DNA of 13,772 bases, taken from positions 1 to 13,772 of the forward strand of contig JBKJZO010000093.1 in the NCBI GenBank assembly GCA_046715235.1, given 5' to 3'. This DNA comes from JBKJZO01 sp046715235 (GTDB lineage: Bacteria > Actinomycetota > Actinomycetes > BP-191). Below, piece by piece: positions 9,506 to 13,772 of this stretch (position 1 is its first letter; each line of letters begins with the position of its first letter). A program made the position numbers and the translations under genes. Below the pieces are notes generated by a model. The model was not told where the DNA came from and made no database searches. It was given only the letters and a program-made list of their open reading frames with translations.

Positions 9506-9525
9506 CGCTTCATGATCGCGTCTGG

Positions 9526-9557
9526 GGGAAGTTCTCCCAATCAGGCGAGAACTTCCC
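9526..9557. terminator. Bidirectional hairpin terminator between convergent genes
   Basis: GGGAAGTTCTC (9526-9536) and GAGAACTTCCC (9547-9557) form a perfect 11-bp stem with a 10-nt loop, 20 bp past the PEBP stop and 52 bp past the MMPL stop. No U-run follows on either strand, but tail-less hairpin terminators are usual in actinobacteria. Position between two converging genes supports termination in both directions. Confidence 0.65.
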
Positions 9558-9573
9558 TCAAACGGGAGAACTT
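9529..9573. repeat. Third arm of the same inverted motif, giving an alternative hairpin
   Basis: GGGAGAACTT (9564-9573) is the exact reverse complement of AAGTTCTCCC (9529-9538), so the left arm can pair either with 9547-9557 or with this third arm across a 25-nt loop. The two right arms are near-identical direct copies (GAGAACTT). This could be a back-up terminator or the signature of a dispersed intergenic palindrome family; the genome-wide copy number cannot be seen here. Confidence 0.5.
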
Positions 9574-9609
9574 TGCCCACTGGTCTACGGGCCCTCGCCG
9601 ATTTCCGTG

Positions 9610-11796
9610 TCAGGAATCGACCAGGGTGGGCTCGAGCGGCTGGTCGATGCCCTCGTCGGTGTTCTCGTGGCCTTCGACGTGGATGTTCGGCAGCAACCGG
9701 TCGAGCCAGCCGGGCAGCCACCAGTTGCGGTCGCCGAGCAGTTCCATCGTCGCTGGCACCAACACCATCCGGACGATGGTGGCATCGACGAAGATCGCCG
9801 ACGCCAAGCCGATTCCGAACAGCTTGATGAGTACGTCGTTGCTCGGCACGAAGGCGAGGAACACCGTGATCATGATCGCGGCGGCCGCCGTGATAACCCT
9901 GGCGGTCTTGGCCAGACCGTCGGCGACGGCGAGCCCGTTGTTGCCGGTCCGGTCGTACTCCTCCTTGATCCGCGAGAGCAGGAAGACCTCGTAGTCCATC
10001 GAGAGCCCGAACAACATCGCGAACATCATCATCGGCATGAAGATCGGCACCGGCGTCGCGTCCGGGATACCGAGGAGCGTGCCGAGTGGGCTGCCGTTGA
10101 CCGCGAGTGCCATCACGCCGAGCGCGGCCGAGATCGACAACAGGTTCATGATCGCGGCTTTGAGCGGTACGAGAACCGAGCGGAACACCATCATCAGCAG
10201 CAGGAACGACAGCAGCACCACGCCGCCGATGAAGAGGGGGAGCCGCGCGGCGACACCGCGAGTCGAGTCGAGGCTGACCGGCACCACGCCGCCGACCTTG
10301 ATGTCCAGGCCGGTGCCCGACGTCGCTGCCGGGATGCTCTCCCGGCGGAGCGTGTCGACCAGGTCCTCCGACGCCTTGTCCTGCGGCGACGTGGTCGCGA
10401 CCAACTGCAGCAGAGCGGTGTCGCCCGCCTCGTTCGGGATGGCGGGGGAGACGAACGCCACGCCACTGACGCCGCGCAGCGTCTCGCCGACCGTGTCGGC
10501 AGAGCTGAGCAGTGCGGGCCCCGACTTGCCCTCGACGGTGAGCACCATCGGCGCCGAGAAGCCGGGGCCGAATCCGTTGGCGAGCAGGTCGTAGGCCTTG
10601 CGGGTCGTGTACGACGGCGGGTTGTTCTTCGCGTCGGGGAAGCCGAAACGGATGCCCAGGAACGGCGCCGACAGCGCGAGGAGCACGCCGAGGCCGGCGA
10701 TCGCAGCGAGCCAGGGGCGGCGCTGGATGAAGCGGCTCCAGCGGTACCAGAACGATGTCTCATACGTATGCGCGTTCTTGCCGACGAACGGCACGTGCAG
10801 CCGCTCGATGTGGCGGCCGGCGAAGCCGAGCAGGGCGGGGAGCAGTGTCACCGAAGCGGCCATGACGACGAGCACGACCAGTACCGTGGAGAACGCGAGA
10901 CCTGGCGTGAACGGCTGGTTCATCAGCAGCATGCCGAGCAGCGAGATGACCACCGTGATGCCGGCGAACATCACTGCCCGGCCGGCCGTCGCGATCGAGG
11001 TCAGCACGGCGCGCCGCGGCTCCTGACCTTCGGCGAGGCTGCTGCGGTACCGGGTGACGATGAACAGCGCGTAGTCGATGCCGACACCGATACCGATCAT
11101 CGACGCGATCTGCGGCGCCCACTCCGGGACCGGCACCAAACGGTTCAGGATCGCCCCCACTGACACCGCGATGCCCAGGCCGAACAACGCGACCATCAGC
11201 GGCAGGCCCATCGCGACCACGGAACCGAAGGTGACCAGCAAGATGATGACCGCGGCGATCAGGCCAACGGCTTCAGACCCGAACTCCGGAGCCTGCGACA
11301 GAGCTGCGACGGCGCCGCCCACCTCGACTTGCATAGCGTCGTCGCCGGTTTCGAGGATTGGCTCGACGAGGTGTTTGGCCTCTGCGGCCGTGAACTCGTT
11401 GTCGCGCTTGTCGAGGTCGACGTCGGCGTACGCCGTCCTGCCGTCCGTTGAGATCTGGCGCGCGCCCTCCTCGGAGAACGGGCTGCTGACGCCAACGACG
11501 TGCTCGGCACCCGCGACGTCAGCCAGGAGCTTCTCGGCACGGGCCTTCACCGCCGGTGAGGAGACCCCAGCGTCCGAGTGGATGACGATCTGGACGGTGT
11601 CACCCGACTTGGCCGGGAACTTCGCTTTCAGGGTGTCGAGGGCCGCCTTCGACTCGGACCCCGGCGGCATGTAGTCCTGCCGGAACTCACCACCGAAGAC
11701 GCTGGCAAGGGCGAAGGAGCCGGCGAGCGCGGCGATCCACATGACAACGACAAGGCGCCGCTTTCGGTAGCACCAGTCAGCCAGACGTACCAACAT
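9610..11796 (-). CDS. MMPL/RND-superfamily membrane exporter
   Basis: 728-residue proton-driven exporter of the MmpL/RND superfamily; actinobacterial members export lipids or drugs. It has the two-repeat layout: TM1 (about 14-34), a periplasmic-side domain (35-172), a TM bundle (about 174-328), TM7 (about 362-382), a second outside domain (383-518) and a second TM bundle (about 520-688). The paired Asp-Tyr motifs associated with proton relay in this family are present in both halves: GIGVGIDYALF (Asp241) and LFGLSMDYEVF (Asp601). The acidic C-terminal tail (708-728) is soluble. The ATG has an excellent ribosome site, AAGGAG at 11804-11809, seven bases upstream. It lies 67 bp downstream of the oxidoreductase gene on the same strand, with a hairpin between them, so cotranscription is plausible but may be attenuated. 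The substrate cannot be inferred. Confidence 0.93.
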   Translation of the reverse strand: MLVRLADWCYRKRRLVVVMWIAALAGSFALASVFGGEFRQDYMPPGSESKAALDTLKAKFPAKSGDTVQIVIHSDAGVSSPAVKARAEKLLADVAGAEHVVGVSSPFSEEGARQISTDGRTAYADVDLDKRDNEFTAAEAKHLVEPILETGDDAMQVEVGGAVAALSQAPEFGSEAVGLIAAVIILLVTFGSVVAMGLPLMVALFGLGIAVSVGAILNRLVPVPEWAPQIASMIGIGVGIDYALFIVTRYRSSLAEGQEPRRAVLTSIATAGRAVMFAGITVVISLLGMLLMNQPFTPGLAFSTVLVVLVVMAASVTLLPALLGFAGRHIERLHVPFVGKNAHTYETSFWYRWSRFIQRRPWLAAIAGLGVLLALSAPFLGIRFGFPDAKNNPPSYTTRKAYDLLANGFGPGFSAPMVLTVEGKSGPALLSSADTVGETLRGVSGVAFVSPAIPNEAGDTALLQLVATTSPQDKASEDLVDTLRRESIPAATSGTGLDIKVGGVVPVSLDSTRGVAARLPLFIGGVVLLSFLLLMMVFRSVLVPLKAAIMNLLSISAALGVMALAVNGSPLGTLLGIPDATPVPIFMPMMMFAMLFGLSMDYEVFLLSRIKEEYDRTGNNGLAVADGLAKTARVITAAAAIMITVFLAFVPSNDVLIKLFGIGLASAIFVDATIVRMVLVPATMELLGDRNWWLPGWLDRLLPNIHVEGHENTDEGIDQPLEPTLVDS

Positions 11797-11803
11797 TTCC
11801 GGA

Positions 11804-11809
11804 CTCCTT
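11804..11809 (-). promoter_or_regulatory. Ribosome binding site of the MMPL exporter gene
   Basis: AAGGAG read leftward, seven bases before ATG 11796. It fixes the start of the exporter and shows that this gene is translated independently of the upstream one rather than by stop/start overlap. Confidence 0.75.
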
Positions 11810-11850
11810 AGGCATAGCTGTAGCTGGGTAGGGGTGGTGCGAGTTGATGA

Positions 11851-11869
11851 GGCTGACCGCGAGTCAGCC
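11851..11869 (-). terminator. Hairpin spanning the oxidoreductase stop codon (possible attenuator)
   Basis: GGCTGAC and GTCAGCC form a perfect 7-bp stem around a 5-nt loop. Read leftward, the TGA stop of the oxidoreductase is inside the first arm. No U-run follows. It could be a weak terminator or RNA end that lowers read-through into the MMPL gene, or an mRNA-stability element. The structure is direct; the function is inferred. Confidence 0.35.
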
Positions 11870-12835
11870 GGTGATGACGACCTTGCCTCGTGCGTGTCCG
11901 TCTTCCAGGTAGCGGATGGCGTCGGCCGCCTGACTCAGCGGGAACGTCCTGTCGATGACCGGCGTGACGCGCCCGGCCTCGATGAGCTCCGTCAGAACCT
12001 GCAGGTCCGCAGCCCTGGGCCGGGCCGCGACGGGGGCCAGACGCTGGCCGACGAAGGGCGACAGCAGCAGGGCTCGCAGCATGTACGTCGCCGGCCCCAA
12101 CCACCGCCCCCCGCCGGCTCCGACTGGGACGAACGCCCCCTTCCGCACCAGCACTCGCCTGATCTCAGTCAGCGAATGGTTCGAGACGGTGTCGAGAATC
12201 AGGTCGTAGCGCTGCTGGCGCCGGGTGAAGTCTTCGTGGGTGTAGTCGACGACGTGATCCGCGCCGAGCGACTGCGCGAGTTCGAGCTTCCGTGAGCTGC
12301 ACACGGCAGTGACCTCGACGCCGTACGACTTGGCAATCTGTATGGCGAAGGTGCCGACCCCGCCCGACGCACCGTTGATCAAGACATGCTGACCCGCCTG
12401 AATTCGCCCTCGATCGCGAAGTCCCTGAAGTGCGGTGTTCGCCGCAAGCGGGACGGCTGCTGCTTGCTCGAAGGTCAGGTTGGCCGGCTTGGGCGCAAGC
12501 AGTTTCTCGGAGACAGCGACGTACTCGGCGAAGCTTCCCGACGGGACTTCGGCGAAGACCTCATCGCCGGGGCGGAACCGCGTCACGTGCTTGCCGACCG
12601 CCTCGACCACTCCGGACATGTCTCGTCCGAGAACCATCGTGTGTCGCGGTTTCCGCACGCCCGTGGCGAGGTGCACCAGGAACGGATCCCCACGCATCAT
12701 GTGCCAGTCGGCGGGGTTGGCAGCGGCTGCGCGGATCCGCACGAGAACCTCGTCGTCCTTCGCCACCGGCTTGTCGATGTCGACGAGCGACAGAACGTCC
12801 GGCGAGCCGTAGCTGCTGTAGACGACCGCCTTCAT
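11864..12835 (-). CDS. Zinc-free MDR family NAD(P)-dependent oxidoreductase (quinone-oxidoreductase-like)
   Basis: Medium-chain dehydrogenase/reductase, 323 residues from ATG 12835. The N-terminal MKAVVYSSYGSPDVL is the usual GroES-like start of quinone-reductase/RTN4IP1-like MDR proteins. The Rossmann nucleotide loop is NGASGGVGTFAIQIAK (154-169), the AxxGGVG form. LGADHVVDYTHEDF and the C-terminal GRVTPVIDRTFPL...A...ARGKVVI are also typical. The structural-zinc cysteine cluster and the catalytic Cys/His pair of alcohol dehydrogenases are absent, so it is probably an NADPH quinone or enone reductase; the substrate is unknown. ATG 12835 has AGGAG at 12842-12846, six bases upstream. An upstream ATG at 12889 overlaps the previous stop (ATGA) and would add 18 residues. 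That extension may be a relic of a duplicated mini-ORF. Confidence 0.92.
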   Translation of the reverse strand: MKAVVYSSYGSPDVLSLVDIDKPVAKDDEVLVRIRAAAANPADWHMMRGDPFLVHLATGVRKPRHTMVLGRDMSGVVEAVGKHVTRFRPGDEVFAEVPSGSFAEYVAVSEKLLAPKPANLTFEQAAAVPLAANTALQGLRDRGRIQAGQHVLINGASGGVGTFAIQIAKSYGVEVTAVCSSRKLELAQSLGADHVVDYTHEDFTRRQQRYDLILDTVSNHSLTEIRRVLVRKGAFVPVGAGGGRWLGPATYMLRALLLSPFVGQRLAPVAARPRAADLQVLTELIEAGRVTPVIDRTFPLSQAADAIRYLEDGHARGKVVITG

Positions 12836-12841
12836 CGTCTT

Positions 12842-12846
12842 CTCCT
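12842..12846 (-). promoter_or_regulatory. Ribosome binding site deciding the oxidoreductase start
   Basis: AGGAG read leftward, six bases before ATG 12835. It favours 12835 over the coupled ATG at 12889, which has no purine box. The surrounding AGGAGAAG octamer is the same as at the starts of the two membrane/coiled-coil genes (13170-13175 and 13585-13590 region). Confidence 0.6.
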
Positions 12847-12885
12847 GATCCGTGGCCGCCGTCGACACGGTGTCAGCCGGCGTGC

Positions 12886-13161
12886 TCATTCGACTGTCCG
12901 CAGGATCTGCTCGATCGACGCCGTCCGCGACCGCAGCTCGGACACGTCAGCCGCGACCCGCTGCTGGGCATCGAGCGTGTTCTCGGCGAGCTGCTCGAAC
13001 CGGCTGACGAGCTGCCGCAGGGCGTCCTCCTGGGCGGCCGTGATCTTCATCTTGCGCCACTCGTAGATGCCCGACACGATGCCGGCGATCGAGGTCACGG
13101 CTATGAGTAAGAGACCGAGGGTGAGGATCGCACCGGGCCACGTCGTCGTATCGATGTCCAT
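12886..13161 (-). CDS. Small membrane protein with C-terminal coiled coil, copy 2
   Basis: 91 residues; family not recognised. N-terminus MDIDTTTWPGAI, one hydrophobic helix (about 10-32, LTLGLLLIAVTSIAGIVSGI), a basic juxtamembrane segment (EWRKMKI), then a roughly 50-residue charged helix (LRQLVSRFEQLAENTLDAQQ...) ending ASIEQILRTVE. Over the last 47 residues it matches the neighbouring copy (13280-13576) at 41 positions, whereas the membrane helices are almost unrelated. By positive-inside reasoning the coil is probably cytosolic. The architecture, one TM plus a short coil ending in a leucine-rich helix, resembles PspB by analogy only. AAGGAG at 13170-13175, eight bases upstream of the ATG, is encoded within the tail of the preceding mini-ORF, whose TGA overlaps this ATG (TGATG). 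Its own TGA overlaps the alternative oxidoreductase ATG. Confidence 0.8.
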   Translation of the reverse strand: MDIDTTTWPGAILTLGLLLIAVTSIAGIVSGIYEWRKMKITAAQEDALRQLVSRFEQLAENTLDAQQRVAADVSELRSRTASIEQILRTVE

Positions 13162-13283
13162 CAGGACTTCTCCTTGGGTGCGGGACGGTTTTCCGGGTCC
13201 GATTTGGTCAGGGTGACGGCCGCCTCGACGAGCGTTGACACTGCAGCCAGCTGTGCGGCGGACGTGGCTTGGTTGCCGCTCAC
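13161..13283 (-). CDS. 40-residue mini-ORF: free-standing copy of the upstream regulator's C-terminal tail
   Basis: Starts at GTG 13283, overlapping the previous stop (GTGA), and ends in TGA overlapping the next start (TGATG), so it exactly fills the space between the two membrane/coiled-coil genes. The product begins VSGNQATSAAQLAAVSTLVE, a probable amphipathic helix, and ends LTKSDPENRPAPKEKS. The upstream winged-helix protein ends LTKSDPEKGPAAKEKS, so this is a homologue of that tail without the DNA-binding domain. It may be a translated coupling peptide, a competitor for whatever the tail binds, or only a remnant kept because it encodes the AAGGAG ribosome site of the next gene. There is no independent ribosome site; expression would rely on coupling. 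The open frame and similarity are seen directly; translation is unproven. Confidence 0.55.
   Translation of the reverse strand: MSGNQATSAAQLAAVSTLVEAAVTLTKSDPENRPAPKEKS
13170..13175 (-). promoter_or_regulatory. Ribosome binding site of the copy-2 membrane/coiled-coil gene
   Basis: AAGGAG eight bases before ATG 13161, inside the last codons (KEK) of the mini-ORF. The identical element at 13585-13590 serves copy 1, so the duplicated tail carries the translation signal of the following gene. Confidence 0.7.
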
Positions 13284-13576
13284 TCGACAGTCCGAAGGAT
13301 CTGTTCGATCGATGCGGTCCTCGAGCGCAGCTCGGCCACGTCGGCGGCCCCCCGCTGCTGGGCGTCAAGGATGTTCTCGGCGAGCTGCTCGTACCGGCTC
13401 ACGAGCTGTCGCAGATCGTTCTCCTGACCCGCCTTGATCTGCGCCTTGCGGAGTCCGTAGGCGAAGTACATCCCGGCCACGAGCATGATCCCGGCCACCA
13501 TCACCAGGAAGCCGACCAGTTCGTCCCGGGTCGTACTTTCCGCACTGAGGTACACATGTTCGGCGCTGAGGTACAT
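13280..13576 (-). CDS. Small membrane protein with C-terminal coiled coil, copy 1
   Basis: 98 residues; family not recognised. The N-terminus contains a heptad duplicated in tandem (MYLSAEH then VYLSAES), followed by one membrane helix (about 20-42, LVGFLVMVAGIMLVAGMYFAYG), a basic LRKAQIK stretch and a long charged helix (LRQLVSRYEQLAENILDAQQ...) ending ASIEQILRTVE. It is the paralogue of the 91-residue protein at 12886-13161. The coils are 41 of 47 identical while the membrane segments differ, and the seven-residue length difference equals the N-terminal heptad. ATG 13576 overlaps the regulator's TGA (TGATG) and has AAGGAG at 13585-13590; GTG 13555 in the second heptad is a weaker alternative. 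Probably a membrane-anchored partner of the adjacent regulator, a guess from gene order and coupling. Confidence 0.8.
   Translation of the reverse strand: MYLSAEHVYLSAESTTRDELVGFLVMVAGIMLVAGMYFAYGLRKAQIKAGQENDLRQLVSRYEQLAENILDAQQRGAADVAELRSRTASIEQILRTVE
13535..13576 (-). repeat. Imperfect 21-bp tandem repeat at the start of copy 1
   Basis: The first 14 codons read MYLSAEH then VYLSAES. The two 21-base units share the core TGTACCTCAG and differ mainly at synonymous positions. The second unit begins with GTG, itself a possible start. Removing one unit makes the protein the same length (91 residues) as copy 2. Confidence 0.7.
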
Positions 13577-13772
13577 CAGGACTTCTCCTTGGCTGCGGGA
13601 CCCTTTTCCGGGTCCGACTTGGTGAGGGTCTTGGCCGCCTTCGCCAACGCAGATGCGTTGAGCTGAAGATTGAAATCCGCGACCTCGTAGAACTTCATCG
13701 CTTTGCCGTCGTCGGAGAGCTCGAGGGAGCCGACAATCAGACCGACGGCCTCAAGTCTTTGCAGGTGCATGT
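13576..13772 (-). CDS. ArsR-like winged-helix transcriptional regulator, C-terminal part, truncated by window edge
   Basis: Only the last 65 or so codons are present; the 5' part, including the start, lies beyond the right edge, and the first ATG in view is internal. The visible part runs HLQRLEAVGLIVGS, the end of a recognition helix, then LELSDDGKAMKFYEVADF, the beta-wing, then LNASALAKAAKTLTKSDPEK and a Lys-rich end. This pattern is typical of ArsR/HTH_20-type winged-helix repressors, which bind promoter DNA as dimers; no metal-binding cysteines are visible in this portion. Its TGA overlaps the ATG of the membrane/coiled-coil gene, so the pair is coupled. It is the natural candidate to control the leftward block. 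The same tail is repeated as the mini-ORF at 13161-13283. Family call is from the partial domain only. Confidence 0.72.
   Translation of the reverse strand, partial: MHLQRLEAVGLIVGSLELSDDGKAMKFYEVADFNLQLNASALAKAAKTLTKSDPEKGPAAKEKS
13585..13590 (-). promoter_or_regulatory. Ribosome binding site of the copy-1 membrane/coiled-coil gene
   Basis: AAGGAG eight bases before ATG 13576, encoded in the last codons (KEK) of the regulator gene. It supports ATG 13576 over GTG 13555. Confidence 0.7.

Larger units (their letters stand above)
12886..13226 (-). repeat. Tandem duplication unit, copy 2
   Basis: Direct repeat of 13280-13641: end of a regulator-like tail plus the membrane/coiled-coil gene. The tail segments at 13165-13226 and 13580-13641 match at 53 of 62 bases by eye. 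The coiled-coil coding parts also align without gaps. The offset is 415 bp at the gene starts and 394 bp at the stops; the 21-bp difference equals one N-terminal heptad repeat in copy 1. Confidence 0.85.
13280..13641 (-). repeat. Tandem duplication unit, copy 1
   Basis: Partner of the repeat at 12886-13226. This copy is joined to the full regulator gene, so it is the more likely parental unit. The stretch present here but missing from copy 2 is the regulator's winged-helix body and one 21-bp heptad at the start of the membrane protein. Confidence 0.85.

Noticed and set aside
9607..11163. 518-codon open frame on the plus strand opposite the MMPL gene
   Set aside because: The translation is His/Arg/Asp/Glu-rich low-complexity sequence typical of an antisense shadow. 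The minus strand encodes a complete MMPL exporter with both Asp-Tyr motifs and a ribosome site.
13161..13368. N-terminal 68-residue extension of the 91-residue membrane protein
   Set aside because: The frame upstream of ATG 13161 overlaps the copy-1 gene and the mini-ORF out of frame, is Arg/Pro/Ser-rich, and lacks the AAGGAG-spaced start found at 13161.

Overview
The window is high-GC DNA (clearly above 60% G+C by eye, with G/C-rich third codon positions, many GTG starts and one- to four-base gene overlaps). The left 9 kb carries the gene order expected of an actinomycete chromosome: a protein O-mannosyltransferase diverging from rsmI, then metG, tatD, an rpfB-type resuscitation-promoting factor, rsmA (ksgA), ispE and an ABC-F ATPase. 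This order, with a G5/DUF348 Rpf between tatD and rsmA, is characteristic of Actinomycetota. I cannot fix the order or genus from sequence alone.

Layout. 1-736 (-): N-terminal part of a PMT-family mannosyltransferase, running off the left edge. 737-828: divergent promoter region with a perfect 14-bp palindrome. 829-9030 (+): rsmI, metG (apparently with its own leaderless promoter), tatD, rpfB-like, rsmA, ispE and an ABC-F protein. Only metG, rpfB and the PEBP gene are preceded by real gaps. The other junctions overlap or abut (TAGTG, TAG|GTG, GTGA), so they are probably translationally coupled. 9047-9505 (+): a PEBP/YbhB-like protein. 9506-9609: convergent intergenic region with three arms of one inverted motif, probably a bidirectional terminator. 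9610-13772 (-): an accessory-looking block that reads leftward. In transcription order it holds the C-terminal part of an ArsR-like winged-helix regulator (cut by the right edge), a small membrane protein with a cytosolic coiled coil, a 40-codon mini-ORF, a second copy of the membrane/coiled-coil protein, a zinc-free MDR oxidoreductase, and an MMPL/RND-type exporter.

How the genes relate. The left cluster is housekeeping: rRNA modification (RsmI, RsmA), Met-tRNA supply, MEP isoprenoid synthesis (IspE), a ribosome-associated-type ATPase, and a cell-wall hydrolase linked to regrowth. The right block is the novel part. The regulator's tail plus the membrane/coiled-coil gene have been duplicated in tandem (offset 394-415 bp). 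The second copy has lost the DNA-binding domain but keeps the tail as a free-standing, start/stop-overlapped mini-ORF, and a third, more decayed trace may survive at the start of the oxidoreductase gene. My working inference is a small membrane-sensing or regulator-tethering module that controls an oxidoreductase/exporter pair. The duplication is visible directly in the sequence; the function is not.
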